DNA of 7,991 nt from a bacterium UBP7_UBA7824. GTDB lineage: Bacteria; UBP7; UBA6624. The notes beneath the pieces are model-generated. The model was not told where the DNA came from. It saw nothing but the letters and a program-made list of their open reading frames with translations, and ran no database searches. Both the position numbers and the translations under genes were made by a program. The stretch covers positions 47,295 to 55,285 of the forward strand of contig DLTY01000043.1 of NCBI GenBank assembly GCA_002501535.1. Reading direction: 5' to 3'. Of this stretch, positions 1-6,427 are shown piece after piece. Position 1 is the first letter of the stretch; every line of letters begins with the position of its first letter.

Positions 1-585
1 AAATTGCATTCCCTCAACAAAATCAGGACCAGTGGTTAAGCCTGTTTTGGATTCTTCAATCGTAATAACTCCATCATTACCGACTTTTTCTATTGCCTCA
101 GCGATTAATCTACCAATCTCTGAATCATTGTTTCCAGATATTGTTGCAACACGTTCAATATCCTGTCTACCTTTAATTGGTTTTGCTGTTTTTTGCAAAT
201 TATCGACAACAGCGTCAACAGCAGACTGAATGCCTCTCTTCAAAAGCATTGGGTTAGCTCCAGCAGCTACAGCTTTTAAACCTTCTTGAACCATTTTTTC
301 AGTCAAGATGATAGCGGTAGTTGTTCCGTCTCCAGCAGCATCATTTGTTTTGCTTGCTGCTTCTTTTGCAACTTGTGCTCCCATGTTCTCAAAAGGATCT
401 GGAAGTTCAATCTCCTTTGCAATGGTTATTCCATCATTTGTAACGACAGGAGAACCAAATTTTTTATCGAGAATAACATTCCTTCCTCTTGGACCAAGCG
501 TTTCACCAACTGCCTTAGCAACCTTTTCAACGCCTCCTAAAAATTTCTCTCTTGCCTCTGTATTAAAAATCAATTGTTTTGCCAT
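1..585 (-). CDS. groEL: Chaperonin GroEL (Hsp60), N-terminal part, cut by window edge
   Basis: This is the 60-kDa chaperonin subunit, which forms the ATP-driven double-ring folding chamber capped by GroES in the cytoplasm. Only the first 195 codons are present; the frame stays open to position 1, so about 350 residues lie outside the window. The protein starts [15 protein letters not shown] and shows the canonical equatorial ATP-site motifs: TLGPRGRNV (29-37), the [13 protein letters not shown] segment with the conserved Asp at 51, and AGDGTTTA (84-91) with the catalytic Asp at 86, equivalent to E. coli D52 and D87. ATISGNND and the closing FVEGMQF are also typical of the family. The ATG at 583-585 has an AGAGGT ribosome binding site 8 nt upstream (594-599), which overlaps the groES stop codon, so the two genes are co-translated. 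No missing key residue is visible in this part. Identification is secure. Confidence 0.98.
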   Translation of the reverse strand, partial: MAKQLIFNTEAREKFLGGVEKVAKAVGETLGPRGRNVILDKKFGSPVVTNDGITIAKEIELPDPFENMGAQVAKEAASKTNDAAGDGTTTAIILTEKMVQEGLKAVAAGANPMLLKRGIQSAVDAVVDNLQKTAKPIKGRQDIERVATISGNNDSEIGRLIAEAIEKVGNDGVITIEESKTGLTTGPDFVEGMQF

Positions 586-593
586 AATATTAA

Positions 594-599
594 ACCTCT
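594..599 (-). promoter_or_regulatory. Ribosome binding site of groEL
   Basis: AGAGGT on the minus strand, 8 nt before the groEL ATG. It overlaps the TAG stop of groES (598-600), implying translational coupling of the chaperonin pair. Confidence 0.8.
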
Positions 600-900
600 A
601 TTTGTTAATTTTTGCAAGAATATCATCTTCTCTAAGAATTAAATATTCTTCGCCTTCGTGTGACAATTCGTTTCCTCCGTACTTTGAAAAAACAACGGTA
701 TCACCAACCTTTGAATTCATCGGAACAACAATCACCTCACCAATGCTGTTTGTTTCCTTTTTCCCAGGGCCAACAGCTACAACTGTACCCTTCTGTGGTC
801 TTTCCTTTGCTGAATCAGCAATAACAATACCACTTGGACTAGAAGATTCAGCATCTAGTCTCTTTACTATTACACGATCGCCCAATGGGGCTAATTTCAT
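598..900 (-). CDS. groES: Co-chaperonin GroES (Hsp10)
   Basis: This is the 10-kDa co-chaperonin whose seven-membered ring caps GroEL in the cytoplasm. It is complete at 100 residues, the usual family length of about 95-100. It begins MKLAPLGDRVIVKR, the standard GroES start. The mobile loop spans about 16-34, with the GroEL-binding hydrophobic tripeptide IVI at 25-27 inside SPSGIVIADSAKERPQ. The core GTVVAVGPG and the C-terminal KYGGNEL and EYLILREDDILA segments are all present. A perfect AGGAGGT lies 8 nt before the ATG, the strongest ribosome binding site in the window, as expected for a highly expressed gene. groEL follows directly. Upstream, a TolB-like gene on the same strand ends 51 nt away. 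No CIRCE inverted repeat (TTAGCACTC-N9-GAGTGCTAA) is visible, so HrcA control from this spot is not supported. Confidence 0.98.
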   Translation of the reverse strand: MKLAPLGDRVIVKRLDAESSSPSGIVIADSAKERPQKGTVVAVGPGKKETNSIGEVIVVPMNSKVGDTVVFSKYGGNELSHEGEEYLILREDDILAKINK

Positions 901-908
901 TATCTATA

Positions 909-915
909 ACCTCCT
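909..915 (-). promoter_or_regulatory. Strong ribosome binding site of groES
   Basis: AGGAGGT on the minus strand, fully complementary to the 16S anti-Shine-Dalgarno core, 8 nt before the groES ATG. Confidence 0.9.
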
Positions 916-937
916 AAATAAATAAAATCAAACTGCT

Positions 938-967
938 ATTATAAATTAAAACTAATCTAAAGGGCAA
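938..967 (-). promoter_or_regulatory. Possible groESL promoter
   Basis: On the minus strand, a perfect TATAAT (938-943) lies 37 nt before the groES ATG. An 18-bp spacer separates it from a poor -35 candidate, TTGCCC (962-967), which falls in the last codons of the upstream TolB-like gene. The -10 is convincing in sequence, but such hexamers are common in AT-rich gaps. A TTGAAA (978-983) further upstream has no good matching -10. No sigma-32-type CCCCAT box is visible. groESL may have its own promoter here, may be read through from the upstream operon, or both. Confidence 0.35.
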
Positions 968-2496
968 GGCCTGATTGTTTCAATTCTTTCGAAAACGTCA
1001 GAAGAAACATCACTTTCAGGCATACCTTTTATTTCAAAACCACATTTTGTCAATTCTCCAGTGACCCAAATAGGATCAAAATCACCAACTCTATTTGTTG
1101 TCAATTTTTTTGTATAGCCAGTCTTTAAATGAGTTATGTATATTTCATGTCTCAAATATCTATCTTGAGAAGAATACACAACCCATTCTCCGTTTGGAGA
1201 CCAATTCCCACTATGGTCAACACCAACAGAGTTTGACAATCTAACTGGAGCTATAGAGTCTGTTGGCAAATCATAAATTACAAGAGCTTCAGCTACGATT
1301 GATATCAACAATCCTCCATCCATTTTTCCAGACAGCCTGCTTTTGCCTTTTTCAGTTTCCCCAAACATACTTGGAACAGTATAAACATTAGCTTCAATCA
1401 GAATTTGATTTGAATCTGGTGACCATTTGAATGTGTTTGCACCAAGCCACATGTACGGATTTTCAGAATAAAAAACTTTTTTATCAGTCATATCACCCCA
1501 AAAATCTCTTTCTACATCAAGCATGATAGTCACCATGTCTCTTTCACCTTTCTGGTTTAAAGCAACACTCATAAGATAGAGATAATTTCTGATACCAGGC
1601 CTATTTGCCATATATGCAATCCATTTTCCATCTGGAGAAACAGCGGGCTTGATATTACTATCAACTTCATCAGTAATTCTTTCTTCACATAAAGCTTCAG
1701 GGCTTAACGTATTCTTTTGATCGTAAGGCTCTAAATCTTCCCAGCTTTTAATGTCTGAACCTTCAATGTTCATGATGCAACTCAGGTCAACTATAAATAA
1801 ATCTCTATAAGCTTCTTGTGACCAGGTTTCTAAAACAGTATTTTCTTCATAAAGATTATGTTTTGGAAAATAATGACCAATTGGAGGATAAACGTCCTGT
1901 TCAAGCCTGTAAGATTCGTAAATCATATATTTTCCATCAGGTGTAAATGAAGGAGAATAATCACCCCAGTAATTCCTCGTTACAGCTATTCTTTTTGAAC
2001 CATCAGGTTTTGTAAGAATGATTTCAGATTCTTGGCCCATGTCAGTAACATATGTGATCCATTCACCATCAGGACTCCATAAAGCCTGCCCATTGATGCT
2101 TGAGTCTGTTGTTAAAACATTAGTCTCACCATTAACCAAATCTATAATGACAACATCTTCGGAAGTCCCATCACAGATACCTGGCGCAAAAATACCTTTA
2201 TGCTTAGGATTTTTCAAAGTTTCAGCACAGGTTTCATTGGTAGAGGCACCCCAGGCATAATACATAAGGTATCTACCATTTGGAGAAATCTGTGGGGAAG
2301 CATCTCTTATTCCGTTAAAGGTTAATCGATGTGGGGTTTCGCCATGTGTGTCCATGATGTAAAGCTCATCACCACCATCCCTGTTTGTTCTAAAGATAAT
2401 TGATCCTTCTGGTACATCAATAGCTTCAGATGAATCAAACACAGTGTAAGGGCTAACAAATAATTGCAATAAAAAAATAAAATTAATAATCATCAT
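952..2496 (-). CDS. Secreted TolB/PD40-type beta-propeller protein
   Basis: This 514-residue protein appears to be exported and built from TolB-like WD40/PD40 repeats. The N-terminus (about 3-18) is hydrophobic but lacks the usual Lys/Arg. Blade signatures of the SPDGxWIxY type occur at about 70-80 (SPNGRYLMYY), 140-150 (SPDGEWITYV), 184-193 (TPDGKYMIYE), 287-297 (SPDGKWIAYMA), 358-368 (SPDSNQILIEA) and 432-442 (SPNGEWVVYSS). The first strand pair (32-62, with DELYIMD and HRLTFNG) resembles the last (449-478, HEIYITHLKTG then KLTTN), consistent with a closed ring of about six blades. A roughly 90-residue stretch with two Cys (194-285) is inserted between blades 3 and 4. It is not TolB itself: the TolB N-terminal domain is not recognisable and no tol/pal genes are nearby. 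Two ATGs lie in tandem (2494-2496, 2491-2493). The GGAG site is 4 nt from the first and 7 nt from the second, so translation may start one codon later. It is the last gene of the secreted block. Such propellers usually bind protein or carbohydrate partners; no partner can be named. Confidence 0.85.
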   Translation of the reverse strand: MMIINFIFLLQLFVSPYTVFDSSEAIDVPEGSIIFRTNRDGGDELYIMDTHGETPHRLTFNGIRDASPQISPNGRYLMYYAWGASTNETCAETLKNPKHKGIFAPGICDGTSEDVVIIDLVNGETNVLTTDSSINGQALWSPDGEWITYVTDMGQESEIILTKPDGSKRIAVTRNYWGDYSPSFTPDGKYMIYESYRLEQDVYPPIGHYFPKHNLYEENTVLETWSQEAYRDLFIVDLSCIMNIEGSDIKSWEDLEPYDQKNTLSPEALCEERITDEVDSNIKPAVSPDGKWIAYMANRPGIRNYLYLMSVALNQKGERDMVTIMLDVERDFWGDMTDKKVFYSENPYMWLGANTFKWSPDSNQILIEANVYTVPSMFGETEKGKSRLSGKMDGGLLISIVAEALVIYDLPTDSIAPVRLSNSVGVDHSGNWSPNGEWVVYSSQDRYLRHEIYITHLKTGYTKKLTTNRVGDFDPIWVTGELTKCGFEIKGMPESDVSSDVFERIETIRPCPLD

Positions 2497-2497
2497 A

Positions 2498-2716
2498 TTA
2501 CTCCACCGTTAAGGTAACTTGGTTACCTTGTAAAGAAGGCTGTTCCACTCCGTTTTTTGTAGGAGTTATCAATGGTTGAAAATCGTAGGTAGAAGAACTA
2601 GTGTCCCCTCCTCCGCCAACTGCAGGTCCACCTGAAGAAGAATCGGAATCACCGCCTCCACAGGAAACAAAAACCATACATAAAACAAAAACAAATAATT
2701 TAAAAAATTTTCTCAT
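2498..2716 (-). CDS. Small secreted lipoprotein, function unknown
   Basis: A 72-residue protein with a classic lipoprotein N-terminus: basic MRKFFK, a hydrophobic stretch (7-17), then the lipobox-like FVSC with Cys19 as the likely lipidated residue. Phe at -3 is less usual than Leu. The +2 residue is Gly rather than Asp, which by the usual enterobacterial rule would favour the outer membrane. Residues 20-42 are a flexible Gly/Ser/Asp linker. Only about 30 residues follow (43-72, from TYDFQPLITPTKNG to the final QVTLTVE), too short for most folded domains. Start is the ATG at 2714-2716, with GGGAG (2724-2728) 7 nt upstream inside the last codons of the protease gene. Its stop is 1 nt before the first ATG of the propeller gene. 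Despite its size, the tight coupling on both sides and the clear lipobox make it very likely real. It may be a membrane anchor or accessory for one of its neighbours; this is inference. Confidence 0.8.
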   Translation of the reverse strand: MRKFFKLFVFVLCMVFVSCGGGDSDSSSGGPAVGGGGDTSSSTYDFQPLITPTKNGVEQPSLQGNQVTLTVE

Positions 2717-2719
2717 AAT

Positions 2720-5647
2720 TTAACTCCCAAAAACATAAGTTACAACATAATAATCATCAGCAGATAATGGACCATCTAAACTGATGTTGAATGAAGTTGA
2801 TTCAGAAAACGGATCAACAACCTCTTGTTCCAAGCTTAGCAAATCACCAGCTTGATTCGATCTGTAAATCCTTACAGCATCAACTTTTTGCAAATCATTT
2901 AAGCCAGCCCAAAGATCCCTGACTTCAAATGATAAAGAATCACTGATCAATACATCTTCCTTAATCTGGAAATGAACAATTGTGTAATTGTTTGTACCAG
3001 GAACAGCTTGAACGGTTTCCAATTCATTTTGCTTAACAATGAAAGAATCAATTGCAATTTGCAAACCGTCTGACTCTACAACATTGCCATCTTGAATAAA
3101 ATCAAAAGCAACTGCGTACACACCAGGGCTTGTATAACAGTGAGAAACTCCCATTGGAGGCAATCTGTAAACAGTACCTTCTACAACAGCAGCAGGAATA
3201 CTGTCACATGTGAAAGAGAAACCTGCAACAGAAGCAACTTCGCATGTGGATACTCCACTATCAGTGAAGAAGGTCACTGTTTGACCTTGAAGTCCTGCAT
3301 CAAAACCACCACTTGAAGGGTTGTGATGACTGTCAATAACCTCATTCCCTATTGGGTTGCTGTCAACAACACCCTCTTGACCAATTGAATTTCTCCAAAA
3401 TAAATCACCAGAAAGAATTTCAATATTTTGCTCTAATGTTATATTGGTGAAACCAACTACACTATCACCATCTCCAAAGTCCCATTCATAATTAAAACCA
3501 ACCATTCCAGAACCTGGCTTATCAGAACTTATACTAAAAATCTTTTTAGTTCCAGCACATGAAGAACCGTCAGTTGAATTGATGCTGTTAACAAAAGAAG
3601 ACAATGCATCTTCTTCCTCATGAACAACAACAAAAGTATGTAAATTATTTTCAAGATCAATATCACTTTTATTTGAATTATTGTCTCTAACATTTAGTGA
3701 AGATCTGAAGGTTATTTGACCTGGTATATCATTACCTTGGTTAAACATCCTGTCATAATCAACCATTGTCCAATCATCATCACACAAATCACCATTTGAA
3801 TCCTGGAAATTTTCTGGATCATCATCAGTGCTTTCATTCTTGCATGGTGGATCTGATATTATCAAATCACCTACCCCACCAGGACCTGCATGGCCGTCCC
3901 ATGTGGTTAAAGCTATTTCAGCATCACAGCTTGAATCCAATGAACATGGCCTTGTGTAGTTGAACTGCTTTGTCCAAACAGCCAAGAAGCCTTCAGAATC
4001 ATCAGGATCAGAGAAATCCCATATAAAACTTCTTATCAATCCATCAGTATCAACCGACTCAGAACCATCAAACCTTACCCATCTTGTAGAAGTATCCGAA
4101 TCAGATATACTACAATCTGCATCCTCGTCATCAAGCTCCCAATTCTCATCACTTGAAACAAACCTACTTGCATAATTAATGCCATTGTAGAAACAATTTT
4201 GATCAGAAGGGAAGTCGAGAAGTACAGGAAGTGGATAAGATGGTACTAAAACAAAAGGAGGAGTTGGCATAACTCCATCATCTCCCTCATTGTCAACAAC
4301 AGTCAAAAGTATAGGGAAGGAACCGCCTTGAGTGTATTCATGATCAACAACACTATCATTAACCAATGGACTACCATCACTGAAATTCCAAGTCCAATCC
4401 ACAACGATTCCATCTGGATCCAAAGATCCTGAACCATCGAAGTTAAAAGTTACTCCGTCATCAACTTCTTTAAAGAAGTTTAAGTCATTTGGTTCATTCA
4501 AGATGTTTCCGTTTTTATCAGTTTTACAGTTTTCAATACATGTAATATTTATCAAAGGAACAGGATCTTCATTTGCAAAAGGATTCTTGACCTTTATAGT
4601 TACAGTATCAGTATCAAGACTTGGTGGAACCAAATCATCACCAACAGTCAATGTAACATCGTAATAACAATTTCCTTTTTCATCTTGTTGTAGTTCTGTA
4701 CAGTTCAAATTGTAAGTATGAGCTATCACAGTTGCACACAATCCATCCAAACATGGGATCAAATCACTTGTTCCATCACCCCAATTCCACTCATAAACAG
4801 CTATATAAGTACCCAATTCACTTGGAGTTGAACTTCCACCATCAAAATTGAATGTTGACTCTGGACCCTCTCCAACAATCTTGTCACTGACAATGATAGC
4901 TTCCGATCCCGTTGTGTCTCCGCCGCCTCCTGGGTCATCTGGATCGTCTGGATCATCGACTGGCAAACATCCATCTGGGCTACCACACGGATATTTGCCT
5001 GAAGCATCAGTAGCGTCATGATGGCCTCGTGGGTCATAATGAACACCTGATCCAAAATTATTCAAACCTGGAGGGTCAGGTGGAGTACTGTAATTCATAA
5101 CAGATTGAAAATCTTCTAAACCTTCAGGTGGACCAAAGCCATCAAAAGGATGTGCAAAACCAGCACAGTGACCAAATTCATGAGCAGAAATTGATCTTAC
5201 TCTTTCTTGACCCCAGTTATTGGCTCTATTTTCATGCATTTCAATATCACATTCAACCATTTGGCCTTGTCCATTCCATGTAAATACTGCCCAACCAGCA
5301 GCACCACCTAAATCATCACAGACTGACCAATCCCATTGGTTATTTCCAAAATCTGGACACCTTGGAGCATCATCAGCAACATAAACACCATCAAGATCAG
5401 CAGATTCAATCCACTGCCACCAAGTCATTCCCTCTTGAGATAAGACTTTCCATTCTTCCTGAGTAAAGTTAGTTCCAGAATAATTGGGATTGAAATGAAA
5501 CTCCAAAGGGCTTGTTGCCTTTACGCCGCCACTGCTGTTGTACTCATGAGTTGTTACACTTTGAGGAAACGCAATTGCTATAGCAACAACAATCGGGAGA
5601 ATGCAAAGAAGCAAGAAATAATTAAACTTAAAATTCTTTTTAGCCAT
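2720..5647 (-). CDS. Secreted matrixin-like zinc metalloprotease with PKD-type domains
   Basis: This 975-residue exported protein is predicted to cleave proteins outside the cytoplasm. A signal peptide (about 1-26) ends AIA before FPQS. The catalytic domain (about 45-215) carries the metzincin zinc motif HEFGHCAGFAH (156-166: His156, His160, His166 bind zinc; Glu157 is catalytic) and a Met-turn SVMNYS (182-187, Met184). ECDIEM (132-137) matches the strand preceding the active-site helix in bacterial matrixins. An acidic linker (231-244, DDPDDPDDPG) leads to PKD-type domains marked by WNWGDG (287-292), WNFSDG (420-425), WDFSDPDD (543-550) and WDFGDG (722-727). The fourth is split by about 100 extra residues before its HCYTSPGVYAVAF end (836-848). 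A DSNGDLCDDD segment (616-625) looks like a calcium-binding thrombospondin type 3 motif. The last 105 residues (871-975) form an unrecognised, probably beta-rich domain. The mature chain has 22 Cys, many closely paired (for example 299/304, 370/374, 568/574), suggesting disulfides. The ATG overlaps the preceding stop as TAATG, with AGGAGGGT 8 nt upstream. Substrate unknown. Confidence 0.92.
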   Translation of the reverse strand: MAKKNFKFNYFLLLCILPIVVAIAIAFPQSVTTHEYNSSGGVKATSPLEFHFNPNYSGTNFTQEEWKVLSQEGMTWWQWIESADLDGVYVADDAPRCPDFGNNQWDWSVCDDLGGAAGWAVFTWNGQGQMVECDIEMHENRANNWGQERVRSISAHEFGHCAGFAHPFDGFGPPEGLEDFQSVMNYSTPPDPPGLNNFGSGVHYDPRGHHDATDASGKYPCGSPDGCLPVDDPDDPDDPGGGGDTTGSEAIIVSDKIVGEGPESTFNFDGGSSTPSELGTYIAVYEWNWGDGTSDLIPCLDGLCATVIAHTYNLNCTELQQDEKGNCYYDVTLTVGDDLVPPSLDTDTVTIKVKNPFANEDPVPLINITCIENCKTDKNGNILNEPNDLNFFKEVDDGVTFNFDGSGSLDPDGIVVDWTWNFSDGSPLVNDSVVDHEYTQGGSFPILLTVVDNEGDDGVMPTPPFVLVPSYPLPVLLDFPSDQNCFYNGINYASRFVSSDENWELDDEDADCSISDSDTSTRWVRFDGSESVDTDGLIRSFIWDFSDPDDSEGFLAVWTKQFNYTRPCSLDSSCDAEIALTTWDGHAGPGGVGDLIISDPPCKNESTDDDPENFQDSNGDLCDDDWTMVDYDRMFNQGNDIPGQITFRSSLNVRDNNSNKSDIDLENNLHTFVVVHEEEDALSSFVNSINSTDGSSCAGTKKIFSISSDKPGSGMVGFNYEWDFGDGDSVVGFTNITLEQNIEILSGDLFWRNSIGQEGVVDSNPIGNEVIDSHHNPSSGGFDAGLQGQTVTFFTDSGVSTCEVASVAGFSFTCDSIPAAVVEGTVYRLPPMGVSHCYTSPGVYAVAFDFIQDGNVVESDGLQIAIDSFIVKQNELETVQAVPGTNNYTIVHFQIKEDVLISDSLSFEVRDLWAGLNDLQKVDAVRIYRSNQAGDLLSLEQEVVDPFSESTSFNISLDGPLSADDYYVVTYVFGS

Positions 5648-6324
5648 TACTCTTCACCCTCCTCAAACTCTATTCCCCGCAACAGTGTAAGCATATTTTT
5701 TTCTTGAATTAAAAAAGCATCTAAAGTTATCGGTGAACCATCTTGAGCAGTTTCTCCTAATTCAGCATCAACTGCCATCGCTCCTATCTCCATAATTTCT
5801 AATGGGCTATCGGTAACCTCTCTGGAAATAAAACCCTTAACAGGATAAACACCTTCAAAACCATACACTCTTGCAACGCCATTATTATCTGGAATGACCC
5901 TGTAAGCACCATTACTAAAGCCAACAACAGGAACAGCTATATTTCTAACGTCTCTATTCCATAAGTGCAATACATAAACTTCACCTGGAAAAAATTGAGG
6001 ATGACCAGATATTCTGGTTGTCAAACCATCAAAAACACCGCCAGGATGATCTATCTCAATATAAACATTGTCTCCAACTTGCTGATATGTAGCAAAATTT
6101 TCTATATTTTTCATTAAGTCCTCTTGGACCTTAATTGTTACATATGTTCTTTTCCAGAATCTTTCAGAAGGATCTATGCGATACTCGTAAGAAACAACCT
6201 CTCCTAAAACTGCAAAATCAGTTGCTCTAACTTGCTCTTCCAGAGAAAGATTACTGAATGTATGAGTGTCTAACCTCAAAACACTTAGCAAGAAAACTAA
6301 ACAAAAGATAAAATATTTTTTCAT
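5647..6324 (-). CDS. Secreted protein of unknown function, first gene of the protease operon
   Basis: A 225-residue protein with a signal peptide (MKKYFIFCLVFLLSVL, about 1-20), presumably exported. I do not recognise a named domain. The body has a conserved-looking beta-rich core: SLEEQVRATDFAVLGEVVS (27-45), a strand RTYVTIKVQEDL (59-70), DHPGG (92-96) and SGHPQFFPGEVYVLHLW (106-122). From memory, this pattern ('not safe from being a G-x-V, then TxVxIxVxExLKG, then GGxxGG, then PxFxxGExYVLFL') resembles proteins often encoded beside bacterial matrixins; this is recollection, not a search result. Start: ATG at 6322-6324 is preferred because AAGGAG (6333-6338) is 8 nt upstream. An in-frame TTG at 6328-6330 is only 2 nt from that site and unlikely. 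Its TAA overlaps the protease ATG by one base, and its Glu-rich C-terminus doubles as the protease ribosome binding site. A chaperone, inhibitor or partner of the protease are all possible. Confidence 0.85.
   Translation of the reverse strand: MKKYFIFCLVFLLSVLRLDTHTFSNLSLEEQVRATDFAVLGEVVSYEYRIDPSERFWKRTYVTIKVQEDLMKNIENFATYQQVGDNVYIEIDHPGGVFDGLTTRISGHPQFFPGEVYVLHLWNRDVRNIAVPVVGFSNGAYRVIPDNNGVARVYGFEGVYPVKGFISREVTDSPLEIMEIGAMAVDAELGETAQDGSPITLDAFLIQEKNMLTLLRGIEFEEGEE
5656..5663 (-). promoter_or_regulatory. Ribosome binding site of the protease gene
   Basis: AGGAGGGT on the minus strand, 8 nt before the protease ATG. It lies inside the Glu-Glu-Gly codons that end the preceding gene. Together with the TAATG stop-start overlap it indicates translational coupling. 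Confidence 0.8.
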
Positions 6325-6332
6325 AACCAATA

Positions 6333-6338
6333 CTCCTT
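6333..6338 (-). promoter_or_regulatory. Ribosome binding site deciding the start of the operon's first gene
   Basis: AAGGAG on the minus strand, 8 nt before the ATG at 6322-6324 but only 2 nt before the alternative TTG at 6328-6330. This supports the ATG as the start. Confidence 0.8.
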
Positions 6339-6358
6339 ATTGTTGCTTAAACCTAGAA

Positions 6359-6387
6359 ATTATAAACACAAATTGTGTATATTTGAA
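6359..6387 (-). promoter_or_regulatory. Probable promoter of the secreted-protease operon
   Basis: On the minus strand: -35 TTCAAA (6382-6387), a 17-bp spacer, and a perfect -10 TATAAT (6359-6364), followed by a leader of about 30 nt to the ATG at 6324. The -35 is a weak match but the spacing is ideal. The spacer holds a perfect 6-bp inverted repeat (6366-6378), a position where a bound protein would block RNA polymerase. Confidence 0.5.
6366..6378. promoter_or_regulatory. Palindrome in the promoter spacer, possible operator
   Basis: ACACAA-A-TTGTGT: perfect 6-bp arms around a single central base. It lies between the -35 and -10 candidates of the leftward promoter, where a dimeric repressor would be well placed. 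No cognate regulator gene is in the window. Confidence 0.35.
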
Positions 6388-6410
6388 GCAAAGGGGCCTC
6401 GAAGTATGAT
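6383..6410 (+). promoter_or_regulatory. Possible promoter of the plus-strand membrane-protein gene
   Basis: -35 TTGAAG (6383-6388), a 16-bp spacer and -10 TATGAT (6405-6410). Its -35 shares bases with the -35 of the leftward promoter, so the two would compete for polymerase. The leader to the ATG at 6428 would be only about 10 nt with no Shine-Dalgarno sequence, which is either an unusual short leader or a sign that the start or promoter is placed wrongly. Confidence 0.35.
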
Positions 6411-6424
6411 TATGAATAATCATA
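6405..6424. promoter_or_regulatory. 20-bp palindrome overlapping the rightward -10, possible operator
   Basis: Perfect 9-bp inverted repeat, TATGATTAT and ATAATCATA around a central GA, ending 3 nt before the ATG at 6428. It covers the -10 candidate of the rightward promoter and the likely transcription start. It lacks the GC-rich stem and T-run of a terminator, so a DNA-binding site is more likely. Confidence 0.4.
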
Positions 6425-6427
6425 GAC

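Noticed and set aside
308..925. Plus-strand open frame of 205 codons opposite groEL and groES
   Set aside because: It lies fully antisense to two unmistakable chaperonin genes, has no ribosome binding site and encodes a Ser/Phe/Pro-rich composition typical of an antisense shadow.
901..951. CIRCE or other inverted repeat upstream of groES
   Set aside because: I looked for TTAGCACTC and its complement and for any sizeable hairpin; the gap is plain AT-rich sequence.
952..2496. True TolB of the Tol-Pal system
   Set aside because: The protein has PD40 repeats but is longer than TolB, has no recognisable TolB N-terminal domain, and no pal, tolA, tolQ or tolR gene is nearby.
3766..4175. Plus-strand frames rich in His, Asn and Ser
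   Set aside because: They are the antisense reading of the Asp-rich (GAT/GAC) codons of the protease gene. The His-rich look is a by-product of ATC/TCA-type complements, not a metal-binding protein.
4801..5055. Minus-strand 84-codon frame inside the protease gene
   Set aside because: It is an out-of-frame shadow of the Asp-rich linker and the end of the catalytic domain; the protease frame is clearly the real one.
6394..6404. GGGCCTCGAAG also occurs exactly at 7636-7646
   Set aside because: An 11-base match is expected several times by chance in 8 kb, and the second copy lies within aroQ coding sequence.
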